Notes under the pieces: model-generated
Database searches by the model: none
Told to the model about the DNA's origin: nothing
The model's input: the letters and a program-made list of their open reading frames with translations, nothing else
Source: Maricaulis sp017643475
GTDB taxonomy: Bacteria > Pseudomonadota > Alphaproteobacteria > Caulobacterales > Maricaulaceae
DNA: 64,000 bases
Assembly: GCF_047123815.1 (NCBI RefSeq)
Contig: NZ_CP138920.1
Coordinates: forward strand, 2,232,001 to 2,296,000
Reading direction: 5' to 3'
Program-made: the position numbers and the translations under genes
In this document: positions 52,363 through 61,353 of the stretch, piece by piece
How positions within the stretch are numbered: position 1 is the stretch's first letter
Layout: each line of letters begins with the position of its first letter

Positions 52363-53640
52363 TTAGTGGCGTTTGAGGGCGCGCCAGGCGATGTCGCGGC
52401 GGCAGAAACCCTGCGGCCAGTCCAGCACATCGACAGCAGCATAGGCACGGTCGACGGCATAGTGGAGGTTGTCACCGGTTGTCGTGACATTGAGCACGCG
52501 CCCGCCTGCAGCTGTGCGTTCGCCGTCAGCATTGCGTGCAGTGCCGGCCTCGAAGACGGTAACGCCCTGCATCGCATTGGCTTCATCCACGCCCTTGATG
52601 ACCGTGCCTTTTTTGTAGGAGCCCGGATACCCATTGGCGGCCATGACTACGGTGATGGCCGGGCGGTCAGACCATGCAAGTGGTGGCATGTCTGCCAGCG
52701 TGCCTCGGGCGCAGGCGTCGAGATAAGGCACAAGATCGCTGTCGATCCGGCTCATCAGGACCTGGCATTCCGGATCACCGAAACGGATATTGAACTCCAC
52801 CGTCTTGGGGCCTTCATCCGTGACCATCAGGCCGGCAAAGAGAACGCCCTGGAAAGGTGCGTCTTCGCTGGCCAGGCCCCGGGCGACCGGTTTGATAATG
52901 GTGCGCATGGCGGTTTCGATCAGCTCGTCCGTGGCGATCGGGGCCGGGCTGTAGGCGCCCATGCCGCCCGTGTTGAGGCCGGTATCGCCTTCGCCGACAC
53001 GCTTGTGGTCCTGGGCCGCGCCGCAGAACATCACCGTCTTGCCGTCGCTGAGCGCGAAGATGGAGACTTCCTCGCCCTGCATGAATTCCTCGATCACCAG
53101 CGTCTTGGAGGCGTCGCCGAACTTGCCGGAGAGGAATTCATCGATCTCGGCCTCGGCCTCCTCGCGGTCGGTCGGGATGACCACGCCCTTGCCGGCCGCC
53201 AGACCGTCAGCCTTGAGCACATAGGGCGGAGTGAACTGATCCAGAAAGGCCTTGGCCTCCGCAGCGTCGGAGAAAATGCCGTAGCGCGCGGTCGGTACGT
53301 TGTGGCGGGCATAGAAATCCTTGGCGAAGGCCTTGGAGGTTTCCAGCATGGAGGCCGCCTTGGACGGTCCGAAAACGGCAATGCCGGCGTCGCGCAGCAT
53401 ATCGGCAAGGCCGTCACACAACGGGTTCTCCGGTCCGATGACGACCAGATCGACGGCCTCGGTCTTCGCCAGCTCTGTAAGAGCTGCCAGGTCGGAGACG
53501 GGGATGTTATGACAGGTCGCCATTTCTGAAATGGCAGCACTGCCCGGCGCCGCGTGGATCTGTGTGACTGTGGCGCTCTTGGCGATTTTCCAGACCAGGG
53601 CGTGTTCACGCCCACCGGAACCGACAACAAGAATCTTCAT
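52363..53640 (-). CDS. purD: Phosphoribosylamine-glycine ligase PurD
   Basis: Second step of purine synthesis (5-phosphoribosylamine + glycine + ATP to GAR). 425 aa. It shows the start MKILVVGSGGREHALVW, ATP-grasp motifs LVIEEFMQGEEVSIFAL and MLETSKAFAKDFYARHNVPTA, the metal site EFNIRFGDPECQ and GRVLNVT near the end. Stand-alone, divergent from xseA with 120 nt between starts. Confidence 0.97.
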   Translation of the reverse strand: MKILVVGSGGREHALVWKIAKSATVTQIHAAPGSAAISEMATCHNIPVSDLAALTELAKTEAVDLVVIGPENPLCDGLADMLRDAGIAVFGPSKAASMLETSKAFAKDFYARHNVPTARYGIFSDAAEAKAFLDQFTPPYVLKADGLAAGKGVVIPTDREEAEAEIDEFLSGKFGDASKTLVIEEFMQGEEVSIFALSDGKTVMFCGAAQDHKRVGEGDTGLNTGGMGAYSPAPIATDELIETAMRTIIKPVARGLASEDAPFQGVLFAGLMVTDEGPKTVEFNIRFGDPECQVLMSRIDSDLVPYLDACARGTLADMPPLAWSDRPAITVVMAANGYPGSYKKGTVIKGVDEANAMQGVTVFEAGTARNADGERTAAGGRVLNVTTTGDNLHYAVDRAYAAVDVLDWPQGFCRRDIAWRALKRH

Positions 53641-53760
53641 GGGATGCCTCGCGTGCTTTTTGGCCTGTCACTCTCGGGCCCGTCACTAACTCAAAGCCGG
53701 GTCCTTGTTGAGTCTCACTTGCCGTTGCAGATCCGGGCGTTCCAGAATACCAAGATTCCA

Positions 53761-55209
53761 ATGTCTGAACCGAGCCGCAATATCCACGAATTCTCCGTAT
53801 CCGAACTGGCGGGATCGCTGAAGCGCACCGTCGAGGATGCCTTTGGCCATGTGCGTGTGCGCGGCGAGCTGGGCCGGGTCGTCGTGGCCAAGTCCGGGCA
53901 TGTCTATTTCGACATCAAGGATGAGCGCGCGGTCATCAATACCATCGCCTGGAAGGGCACGGCGGCGCGCTTCCGTTTCCGCCCCGAAGAGGGCCTGGAA
54001 GTGATCATCGAGGGTCGCATGTCGACCTATCCGGGCCGTTCGCAATACCAGCTGATCGTGGAATCGATGGAGCCTGCCGGCGCCGGCGCGCTGATGGCGC
54101 TGCTGGAAGAGCGCAAGAAGCAGCTGGCGGCTGAAGGCCTTTTCTCGCCGGATCGCAAGAAGGCCATCCCCTTCCTGCCGCGCACGATCGGCGTGGTGAC
54201 GTCTCCGACCGGGGCAGTGATCCGCGATATCCTGCATCGACTGGAAGACCGTTTTCCGCGTCATGTCCTGCTCTGGCCGGTGCTGGTGCAGGGCGAGGGG
54301 GCTGCGAAACAGGTGTCCGAGGCCATTCGAGGCTTCAACGCCATCGAGCCGGGCGGACCTGTGCCGCGCCCTGATGTTCTCATTGTTGCCCGGGGTGGTG
54401 GTTCCATCGAGGACCTGTGGGGGTTCAACGAAGAAGCTGTTGTACGTGCTGCCGCCGACAGCGATATCCCGCTGATCTCGGCCGTGGGCCACGAGACCGA
54501 TACCACCCTCATTGACTATGCCTCCGACAAGCGCGCGCCGACACCAACGGGGGCTGCCGAGATGGCGGTGCCGGTGCGGGCCGAGCTCAAGGCTCGGTTG
54601 GATACGCTCAGTGGTCGCCTGGTTGGTGCGCTCTCTCGCCTGATCGAGCGACGGCGTACTGATCTACGTTCAGCTGCTCGCGCACTGCCCAAACCAAACG
54701 CGCTGCTGGAGCTCAAGCGTCAGCGGTTCGACATGGTCGCCGACCAGCTCGACGGCGCGCTGCTCAATGCCACGGCGGAAAAGCGTTCGCGCCTTCTGGT
54801 CATCAGCGCGGGGCTGAAGCCCGGCGCCTTGTCACGCGATATCAGCCAGCGCCGGGAACGCATCAATGACCGGGCCCGCCGGCTCGAACCGGCCATGCAG
54901 CGGCAATTGCGCGATCAGCGCCAGCGGCTGGACAGCTGGGGTGCACGCCTTAATTCGCTCAGCCACCAGTCAGTGCTCTCGCGCGGCTTTGCGCTGGTCT
55001 ACAATGCCGATGGGAAGCTGGTGCGCCAGGGAGCGGACCTGAAATCCGGGGAGACGATCGATCTGGAATTCGCCGATGCGCGCCGCCATGCGGTTGTGGA
55101 TGGCGCGGCCAGTGACACGCCGCCGCCTGCCGCGCCTGCCATCAAAAAGCCGAAACCCAAGCCCAAAAAGGCAAAGCCGACACCGGAAGGCCAGGGCACA
55201 TTATTCTGA
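53761..55209 (+). CDS. xseA: Exodeoxyribonuclease VII large subunit XseA
   Basis: Large subunit of the nuclease that degrades single-stranded DNA ends; 482 aa. The OB-fold N terminus is HEFSVSELAGSLKRTVEDAF to IEGRMSTYPGRSQYQLIVE. The catalytic domain shows IGVVTSPTGAVIRDIL, VARGGGSIEDLWGFNEE and SAVGHETDTTLIDYASD. A C-terminal coiled coil and the SRGFALVYNADGKLV motif follow, then a Lys/Pro-rich tail. The ATG at 53761 is the family start; the frame runs open from 53554. DUF2093 follows, as in many alphaproteobacteria. Confidence 0.96.
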   Translation: MSEPSRNIHEFSVSELAGSLKRTVEDAFGHVRVRGELGRVVVAKSGHVYFDIKDERAVINTIAWKGTAARFRFRPEEGLEVIIEGRMSTYPGRSQYQLIVESMEPAGAGALMALLEERKKQLAAEGLFSPDRKKAIPFLPRTIGVVTSPTGAVIRDILHRLEDRFPRHVLLWPVLVQGEGAAKQVSEAIRGFNAIEPGGPVPRPDVLIVARGGGSIEDLWGFNEEAVVRAAADSDIPLISAVGHETDTTLIDYASDKRAPTPTGAAEMAVPVRAELKARLDTLSGRLVGALSRLIERRRTDLRSAARALPKPNALLELKRQRFDMVADQLDGALLNATAEKRSRLLVISAGLKPGALSRDISQRRERINDRARRLEPAMQRQLRDQRQRLDSWGARLNSLSHQSVLSRGFALVYNADGKLVRQGADLKSGETIDLEFADARRHAVVDGAASDTPPPAAPAIKKPKPKPKKAKPTPEGQGTLF

Positions 55210-55253
55210 TAAGCTCACTCCCGGTTCACTGGGGGCCGTGTTAGAGAGTCGAT

Positions 55254-55484
55254 ATGACCGATAATTCCTTTGATGCCGAGTTCCAGGGCGAAGCCGTGCT
55301 TGAGTATGGCGACAGCGATTTCATCATCCTCAAGCCGGGTGCGTACGTGAAATGCGCCGTGAGCGGTGACACCATCCCGCTGGGTGAATTGCGCTACTGG
55401 AATGTGGACGAGCAGGAAGCCTACAAGGATTCCATTATTGCCACTGCCCGCTGGCGCGAACTGCATGCGGGACCGGGGCAGTGA
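55254..55484 (+). CDS. DUF2093 protein
   Basis: A 76-aa alphaproteobacterial DUF2093 protein, characteristically next to xseA. Core: ILKPGAYVKCAVSGDTIPLGELRYWNVDEQEAY. The fold resembles a small zinc-ribbon-like or beta domain but only one Cys is present, so no metal site. Function unknown. Its stop overlaps the M23 peptidase GTG start (GTGA at 55481-55484), implying coupling. Confidence 0.88.
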   Translation: MTDNSFDAEFQGEAVLEYGDSDFIILKPGAYVKCAVSGDTIPLGELRYWNVDEQEAYKDSIIATARWRELHAGPGQ

Positions 55485-56368
55485 TCGCGCTGGCGCTCTC
55501 CCTGGCCCTGTTGGCCCAGGACGCGGATCCGATCGGCGATCTGATCGCGGAGAGTGGTGACAGTTTCGCTGGCGTTTCGGATTTATCGTCTGCCTGTATC
55601 GGCGAATTCCGCGAGGGCGGTTTTCTCCTGTGCAATTATGGCCCGATGAGCCGTGTTACGCTGGGGGATGTGAGCGCTGACGCCGATGCAGATGGTTGGG
55701 CCGTGATCGCCCTGCCGCGCCAGGCTCCCGAGACGCTGAACTTCCGTGTCGAACTCACGGGGCCGCAGGCACAGGATCCTGTGTTGATCGATGAGCCGCG
55801 CACGATTGCCCAGCGCGAATACGATCTTCAGCGCGTAAACGGTGTGCCGCAGTCCACGGTGACGCCGGACCCGTCCACCCTGCCGCGCCGTCAGCGTGAA
55901 TACGCACAGAAACAGGACGCCTTCAACTCGACCTGGGACGGTCAGGGTTTTCTCGATGGATTCGTGCAACCCGCCGACGGCATCACCACCGGCGTTTATG
56001 GCTCTGCCCGCATCTATAATGATGGGTCCGAGCGTGGTGTTCACTGGGGGCTCGACTGGGCCAATGAGACCGGAACCCCGGTTGTTGCACCGGCCAGTGG
56101 CCTTGTGACCCTGGCCGAGCCGGACATGTATTACGAAGGTGGTCTGATCTTCATCGATCACGGCCAGGGATTGGTCTCAGCCTTCCTGCACCTCTCCGAT
56201 GTTGTTGTTGAAGAGGGGCAGTTCGTGGAGCAGGGCCAGCAGATCGGCGCGATCGGTGCGACAGGGCGTTCAACCGGCCCGCACCTGGACTGGCGTGTGA
56301 AACTGCGCAACCAGTTCTATGCGGACCCATCGACCCTGCTCGAACTGGACGTGTCCGGCCTGCGCTAG
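55481..56368 (+). CDS. Exported M23-family metallopeptidase (LytM fold)
   Basis: A 295-aa peptidase with an N-terminal signal-like segment (ALALSLALLAQDA). The LytM domain is C-terminal (about 170-285). His188 and Asp192 (GVHWGLD) are zinc ligands, and His237 is in FLHLSD. The usual HxH is HLD at 268-270 (GPHLDWRV), so the third zinc ligand is Asp270 rather than His. Members cleave peptidoglycan cross-links or regulate amidases. Whether the variant is active is unknown. The start is GTG overlapping the DUF2093 stop. Confidence 0.85.
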   Translation: MIALALSLALLAQDADPIGDLIAESGDSFAGVSDLSSACIGEFREGGFLLCNYGPMSRVTLGDVSADADADGWAVIALPRQAPETLNFRVELTGPQAQDPVLIDEPRTIAQREYDLQRVNGVPQSTVTPDPSTLPRRQREYAQKQDAFNSTWDGQGFLDGFVQPADGITTGVYGSARIYNDGSERGVHWGLDWANETGTPVVAPASGLVTLAEPDMYYEGGLIFIDHGQGLVSAFLHLSDVVVEEGQFVEQGQQIGAIGATGRSTGPHLDWRVKLRNQFYADPSTLLELDVSGLR

Positions 56369-56373
56369 TCATC

Positions 56374-56387
56374 TGGACTTCAGTCCA
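56374..56387 (+). promoter_or_regulatory. TetR operator (site 1), tetR promoter
   Basis: TGGACTTCAGTCCA: a palindrome with six-base arms TGGACT/AGTCCA, 21 nt before the tetR ATG and 5 nt after the M23 stop. Two further copies with 11 of 14 identities stand before the next gene. Confidence 0.7.
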
Positions 56388-56408
56388 AAACTGCCAGATC
56401 ATCTGCGC

Positions 56409-57011
56409 ATGGATGAACTTGCGCCACCTCGTCTCCTGTCCCAGAGGGCAAAGGCAAATCGCGACCGTATCTATACGGCGGCGATCGAGCTGATCCGCGA
56501 GCGCGGCTATGACGAAGTCACCATGACCGATATCGCCAAGGGGGCGGGCGTCGCCCGGGCAAGTGTCTTCAATCACTTCCCGGCGAAGTTGGCTGTTCTC
56601 GGCGAGTGGTTCGAGCGTTTTACCCGACAGGTCCTGCGCGAGGCCGGTCAGCAGACCGGTAACAGCGCCTGGGCACGGCTGGTTTTTGTGCTGGAGGCTA
56701 TGGGGCGCGGTGCGCACGCCAACAAGGACATCATCATCCATGTTGCCTCGCTGGCGATGGGGCATGGCCCGCTGGCCGCGACCGAGGCAGAACTGGATGA
56801 TGAGCTGCAATTGTTTTTCGCCGACATCATCCGCCACGGCCAGCGCGAGGGCGAGATCGATCCCGGGCTGGATGTGGATTTCCTGGCCGATATGTGGGTG
56901 GGTCTTCTGACCGTGACCGCGCATGACTGGGTCAATCGTGGTCAGGTCTCTGATTTGTCTTCGGATCTAAAGTCGCGTTTCCAAACACTTTTTCGTGGAA
57001 TCGAAAAATAA
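56409..57011 (+). CDS. TetR-family transcriptional regulator
   Basis: A 200-aa repressor. The N-terminal HTH reads RDRIYTAAIELIRERGYDEVTMTDIAKGAGVARASVFNHFPAKLAVLGEW, the classic TetR signature. A ligand-binding domain follows. ATG 56409 gives the normal N terminus; the frame opens at 56319 inside the M23 gene. A palindromic operator precedes it and two like copies precede the peptidase gene downstream, so it most likely represses itself and the peptidase-lipoprotein operon. The inducer is not known. Confidence 0.92.
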   Translation: MDELAPPRLLSQRAKANRDRIYTAAIELIRERGYDEVTMTDIAKGAGVARASVFNHFPAKLAVLGEWFERFTRQVLREAGQQTGNSAWARLVFVLEAMGRGAHANKDIIIHVASLAMGHGPLAATEAELDDELQLFFADIIRHGQREGEIDPGLDVDFLADMWVGLLTVTAHDWVNRGQVSDLSSDLKSRFQTLFRGIEK

Positions 57012-57034
57012 CTGCAGAAATCTGCATCCAAACT

Positions 57035-57083
57035 TGGACCTGAGTACATCAAAGGGTCAGATCGCAAATTGGACTGGGGTCCA
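57035..57083 (+). promoter_or_regulatory. Two TetR operators (sites 2 and 3) before the peptidase gene
   Basis: TGGACCTGAGTACA (57035-57048) and TGGACTGGGGTCCA (57070-57083), each matching 11 of 14 bases of TGGACTTCAGTCCA. Both keep the TGGAC arm; site 3 also keeps GTCCA. They lie 36-84 nt before the ATG at 57119, the expected place for repression. Confidence 0.6.
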
Positions 57084-57118
57084 TTTTTGCGGTGGCCCGG
57101 GTACTGGAAGGAGTTTCG

Positions 57119-58402
57119 ATGTCCCGATTTTTGACCACCAGCGTGCTGGCGCTCGCAATGAGCACTGCCGGTGCGGCTGCAGCGCAGACTGACGACACGC
57201 CCTGGCAGGCGGACATGACCGCCTTCCTGGAAGTGCTGCACGCGGAACACGACAATCCCTATTTTCATACGTCGCGCGAAGATTTCGAAGCCGCGGTCGC
57301 TGCCTATCGGGCTGAATTGCCGGAAATGAGCCGGGCGGAGCGCGTTACCGGTTTTGCCCGTGTCGTCGCGCTGGTCGGGGATGGCCATACCTGGATGCCG
57401 ATGTACCGGTTGCCGTTCGATGGCTTGCCGCCGGGACCAGGGTTCTCCTCGTTGCCGGTGCGTTTCGAATTGTTCGATGACGGGCTTTATGTCGCTGGGG
57501 CCGGTGAAACACAGAACGCGATGCTCGGTGCACGCGTGACCGCGTTTGGCGATGTTGCTGCCGAGGAAGCGATCGCGCGGGTGATGGAACTTTTGCCCGC
57601 CGACGCGACCAATTTCGCCCGCGAGTTTGTCGCTGAATGGCTGATGCAGATCGAAGTGTTACAGGCGCTGGGACTGGCCGATGAGACCGTACAGCTGGAG
57701 GTGGCCGACGGCCGCACGGTTTCGCTCGAGGCCCTGCCAGCAGATGCGATCTACAACTGGGTGTTCTCCATGGATGACGGCCCGATGGGGCAGCAGGGCT
57801 GGCGCACGGCCAGCGCTGACCAGCCGTACTGGCAGGAGGCTTTCGACGGCGCTTACCGCATCGCGGAGCTGGAAGACGCGACCTATCCCCAGTTCACCGA
57901 GATCCGCGACTGGGAGGGGCAGAGTTTTGCAGGGCTCGCCGAGGCGGCTGTCGCCCAGGCCGAGGCCCGTAATGCTCCCGCCCTGATTATTGACCTTCGT
58001 CGCTGTCTTGGTGGCGATGGTTCGCGCAATGACGGCTTTATCGATGCCCTGGCTGAAAGCGAGATCCTGAATCGCGACGGCCGGTTGATGGTGCTGACCA
58101 GTCGTTCCACCCATTCTGCTGCCGTTATGCTGGTCTCGTCGCTGGAGTAGCGAACGCAAGCGATCTTCATCGGCCAGGGGACAGCGGATCGGCCTAATCA
58201 CTATGGCGAGACGAATATCTTCGTGACGCCGAATTCCATGCTGCCGATCATTCACGCCAGCGAATACTACCAGACCTCATTTCCGGGCGATGACCGTCGC
58301 TTCCGCGCGCCTGATATCGCTATCCCCTACACCTTTGCGGACTACGCCACCGGCTCCGACGCCGTGCTCGACGCCGCCTTCAATACCATCAACGGAGACT
58401 GA
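57119..58402 (+). pseudogene. S41-type peptidase interrupted by in-frame TAG
   Basis: Reads as a signal peptide (FLTTSVLALAMSTAGAAAA) and 343 codons ending LMVLTSRSTHSAAVMLVSSLE, then TAG at 58148-58150. The same frame goes on for 83 codons (RTQAIFIGQGTADRPNHYGE and more) to a natural TGA at 58400-58402. Joined, the product would be 427 aa and matches C-terminal-processing (S41) peptidases, where the LE-x-RTQAIF stretch is continuous. The TAG is one base from CAG (Gln). The cut follows the candidate Ser but removes the rest of the fold. GGAAGGAG gives a strong ribosome site. The lipoprotein gene starts 1 nt after the TGA. Confidence 0.85.
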
Positions 58403-58403
58403 C

Positions 58404-59240
58404 ATGTCCCTCAAGAACATCCTGCTGGGCGCCGCAACCGGTGCCGCCTGTCTGACCGCCTGCGCCCAGGCTGAGAATCCCTGGACCTACGACGCCAGTG
58501 ATGACCGCATTGGCCGGATCTATTACTACGAGCGCTCCAACACTGATGGCACGCTGGATGAGCGCATCACCATTTTCCGTCGTAGTGCGACCGAGGTTGC
58601 GGTGTACAAGGAAAACGGGCTGTGTCGCCGTGCGGCTCTCGTCACCGCGACGCTGGATCTGGACACACTCACCGCTCCGGTAATCACCGGTGGGCAGCTG
58701 CAGCCGAATGCCCAGCACTTCGATTTTGCCTTTCTCGAGCGGAACGAGGAAACGGGGCAGGTGGATATGCTGGTGCAATTGCCGGACATGGAGATCCGCA
58801 ATGAGGCGCAGATCCAACAGCCGAACTGGACGTTGTTCGATTTCGACCTTGCCAGTTTCACCGTCGCAACGCCGCACCTGGATAATCCGCAAGCGGGTTT
58901 CGAATTCGGAATGGCCCTGCTTTGGGCCGACCCGTCGGCGCCGGACCCGTTCTACTGGATGGGAGACGTCAGTGCTGAATTCGAGGGTCAGGCCCAGCAC
59001 CTGGGTGTGACCAGTCTGGAATACCGCCTGACCGGGTCGGCATTTGAGATTGAACTGTCAACAGGCGAAGAGGGGCGTCTCTGGCTCGATGCGGAAGATG
59101 GCCATGTGGTCGACGCGGTCATGCCGGTACCCAATCATCCTGGATATACAGACTTCCGCCTGCGTTTGCTCGATATCAGCGATGGTGGCGAAGCCGAGTG
59201 GGCGGCTCTTCTTACGGCTCATTTCGAGGGTTGCGAATAA
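58404..59240 (+). CDS. Lipoprotein of unknown function
   Basis: A 278-aa predicted lipoprotein with signal peptide and lipobox LTAC (Cys20). The mature chain is rich in beta-type, acidic stretches (FDFDLASFTVATPHLDNPQAGFEFG, LEYRLTGSAFEIELSTGEEG). No family recognised. GGAG stands 7 nt before the ATG and the gene begins 1 nt after the peptidase frame's TGA, so it is the last gene of that operon and likely its partner. A terminator follows at 59291. Confidence 0.8.
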   Translation: MSLKNILLGAATGAACLTACAQAENPWTYDASDDRIGRIYYYERSNTDGTLDERITIFRRSATEVAVYKENGLCRRAALVTATLDLDTLTAPVITGGQLQPNAQHFDFAFLERNEETGQVDMLVQLPDMEIRNEAQIQQPNWTLFDFDLASFTVATPHLDNPQAGFEFGMALLWADPSAPDPFYWMGDVSAEFEGQAQHLGVTSLEYRLTGSAFEIELSTGEEGRLWLDAEDGHVVDAVMPVPNHPGYTDFRLRLLDISDGGEAEWAALLTAHFEGCE

Positions 59241-59290
59241 TCCCGACCTGGCCGGTCGTCCCTCCCGCACCAGGCCGGCCAGATCAAGCA

Positions 59291-59318
59291 TCCGGGGTCC
59301 GCACCCCGGAGGCATTTT
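59291..59318 (+). terminator. Terminator after the lipoprotein gene
   Basis: TCCGGGGT/ACCCCGGA (8 bp, CCGC loop, 59291-59310), followed by GGCATTTTT. The GGAGG inside it also stands before an ATG at 59320 that is in frame with the aminotransferase gene. Confidence 0.75.
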
Positions 59319-59406
59319 TATGTGGCCACAATCTCAGCAACAACCTGTCGATTTGCCGCCCGATCCTGTCACTAGGCTATTGCCTTCGTGGAGAAGGAGG
59401 CGCTTT

Positions 59407-60633
59407 ATGGAAAATATTCCTGTTTGCAGAGATTTATCGATGGAATTTCACCGAACAAAGCGCCTTCCTCCCTATGTTTTCGAAGAAGTCAATCGTCTGA
59501 AGGCAAAATTGCGGTCAAATGGTGCGGATATCATCGATTTCGGCATGGGAAATCCCGATTTGCCCACGCCACAGCATATTCTCGACAAGCTGAAAGAGAC
59601 GGCAGAGGCGCCGCGCACCAATCGCTATTCCGCTTCGCGCGGCATTCCCGGCCTGCGCAAGGCGCATTCGCGCTATTATGAACGACGCTTCGGCGTGAAG
59701 CTTGATCCGGACACGGAAACGATCGTCACGCTGGGCAGCAAGGAGGGCTTCGCCAATCTGGCGCAGGCCATCACCGCCCCGGGTGACGTTATCCTTGCGC
59801 CCAGCCCCTCCTATCCCATCCACACATTCGGTTTTCTGATTGCCGGCGGAACGATCCGTCACGTCGAGGCGCCGAGCCCGGAGGAGTATCTGCGCGGGCT
59901 GGAGCATGCGGTGAACCACACCGTGCCCAAGCCGATTGCCGTTGTGATCTGTTATCCCTCCAATCCGACTGCACAGACGGCGAGCCTGGAATTCTACGAG
60001 GACGTGGTGGAGTTCGCGCAGAAACACGACCTGCTCATCCTGTCGGATCTGGCCTATTCAGAGATCTATTTCGGTGACGAGCCGAGCCCGTCCATGTTGC
60101 AGGTCGAGGGTGCCCGGGAGCGCACGATCGAGTTCACCTCGATGTCCAAGACCTATTCCATGGCCGGTTTCCGGGTCGGTTTTGCAGCGGGTTCGGAACG
60201 GCTGGTAGCTGCGCTTGCACGCGTGAAGTCCTATCTCGACTATGGTGCCTATACGCCGGTGCAGGTGGCTGCCTGTGCCGCGCTCGACGGTCCCCAGGAT
60301 TGTGTCGAAGAGACCTGCGCCATCTACAAACACCGCCGCGATGTTCTGGTGGAGAGTTTTGCCCGCGTGGGCTGGGATATTCCGTCGCCGGAAGCCTCTA
60401 TGTTTGCCTGGGCGCCATTGCCCAAGGGGTTCGAGGATATGGGCTCACTGGCCTTTTCCAAGGCGCTGATGGAGCATGCCGGGGTCGCCGTGGCGCCGGG
60501 CATCGGGTTCGGAGAGCATGGGGAAGGGTATGTGCGCCTGGCGCTGGTCGAGAATGAACAGCGTATTCGACAGGCTGCGCGCGGGGTCGGCGAGTATCTG
60601 AAAACCCGCCAACCCCAGCTCAGAGCGGTCTAG
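59407..60633 (+). CDS. alaC: Aminotransferase AlaC type (class I/II, alanine transaminase)
   Basis: A 408-aa PLP-dependent aminotransferase. The core motif EFHRTKRLPPYVFEEVNRLK opens the conserved part (from about residue 12). DFGMGNPDLPTPQHIL, NRYSASRGIPGLRKA and YPSNPTAQ follow. SMSKTYSMAGFRVGF contains the catalytic Lys. This set marks the AlaC/AspC-like group that makes alanine or aspartate. Three in-frame ATGs are possible (59320, 59407, 59440). 59407 has AAGGAGG and a spacing of 6, and is chosen; 59440 is the family start. Confidence 0.87.
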   Translation: MENIPVCRDLSMEFHRTKRLPPYVFEEVNRLKAKLRSNGADIIDFGMGNPDLPTPQHILDKLKETAEAPRTNRYSASRGIPGLRKAHSRYYERRFGVKLDPDTETIVTLGSKEGFANLAQAITAPGDVILAPSPSYPIHTFGFLIAGGTIRHVEAPSPEEYLRGLEHAVNHTVPKPIAVVICYPSNPTAQTASLEFYEDVVEFAQKHDLLILSDLAYSEIYFGDEPSPSMLQVEGARERTIEFTSMSKTYSMAGFRVGFAAGSERLVAALARVKSYLDYGAYTPVQVAACAALDGPQDCVEETCAIYKHRRDVLVESFARVGWDIPSPEASMFAWAPLPKGFEDMGSLAFSKALMEHAGVAVAPGIGFGEHGEGYVRLALVENEQRIRQAARGVGEYLKTRQPQLRAV

Positions 60634-60636
60634 ATC

Positions 60637-61206
60637 CTAAAAGTAGCGGATCGCGAAACCGGGGCCGCCACCAAAACCGCCGGACAGGGAGCGGGAACGC
60701 TTGCGGCGGCGGTGCATGCGTGACTGCATGACCTTGCGCGCTTCTTCCAGCGTCGGCTTGTCCTCTTCATCGCCACCTTCAGCGAGATCCTCGCGGTGCG
60801 CGACAAAGTCGGCATAGGCATCCAGTTCAGGCGCCAGACCTGCGCTGACCAGGTCGATCATGATCGCGTCGTCGATATAGCCGATGCCGGGGATGCCATC
60901 GGGTATCAGGTCGTCCGGATCTGCAAAATATGCGAGGGCGTCGAGCACACGCTTGCGGTCCTCACCGGAGAGTTTCCAGTCCTCGTCGCGCACCATGGCG
61001 ACAAGCGGATCGAGCTTTTCCAGGCGCTCGGTGACAAATTTCGGCGGGTTGGCAGCGATGGCTTCCTTCTTCATCGCGGCAATGCCCTCGATGACCATCT
61101 GCTCATCATCCGCACGATTGTCGCGAGCCTTGTCCAGACGCTCCTTGAAAAAGGCCAGGTCGCTCTCGCTCAACTCGAATTCGACTTTCAGTGTATCGCC
61201 CGACAT
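60637..61206 (-). CDS. DUF1232 / YkvA-family protein
   Basis: A 189-aa protein with the YkvA motif ALAYFADPDDLIPDGIPGIGYIDDA at about 92-116. This is a short membrane-associated segment of unknown function in many bacteria. An N-terminal charged helical region (LSESDLAFFKERLDKARDNR) and a Gly/Arg-rich C-terminal tail (RRRKRSRSLSGG) flank it. The start at 61206 has GAGGAACC upstream; the longer frame to 61323 is upstream of it. It is convergent with alaC (3 nt between stops) and divergent from the mini-rod gene. Confidence 0.85.
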   Translation of the reverse strand: MSGDTLKVEFELSESDLAFFKERLDKARDNRADDEQMVIEGIAAMKKEAIAANPPKFVTERLEKLDPLVAMVRDEDWKLSGEDRKRVLDALAYFADPDDLIPDGIPGIGYIDDAIMIDLVSAGLAPELDAYADFVAHREDLAEGGDEEDKPTLEEARKVMQSRMHRRRKRSRSLSGGFGGGPGFAIRYF

Positions 61207-61283
61207 AGGTTCCTCGCGATTAGGGTGGATAGCTCCGGGAGCATGAAGAGACTTGAATCGTGCCCAAGGGTCAAATGAACTTG

Positions 61284-61299
61284 CTAAGTATCCCTTAAC
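61284..61299 (+). promoter_or_regulatory. CtrA-like site (CTAA-N7-TTAAC)
   Basis: CTAA-GTATCCC-TTAAC differs by one base from the CtrA consensus TTAA-N7-TTAAC. It is 55 nt before the mini-rod gene start and 78 nt from the DUF1232 start. CtrA controls flagellar genes in Caulobacter, which fits the downstream gene. A single short site is weak evidence. Confidence 0.4.
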
Positions 61300-61353
61300 C
61301 CTTTGCGCACTTCCCGCTCGCATTGCAGCGGGAGCGGTGTCTTACTTATTGTC

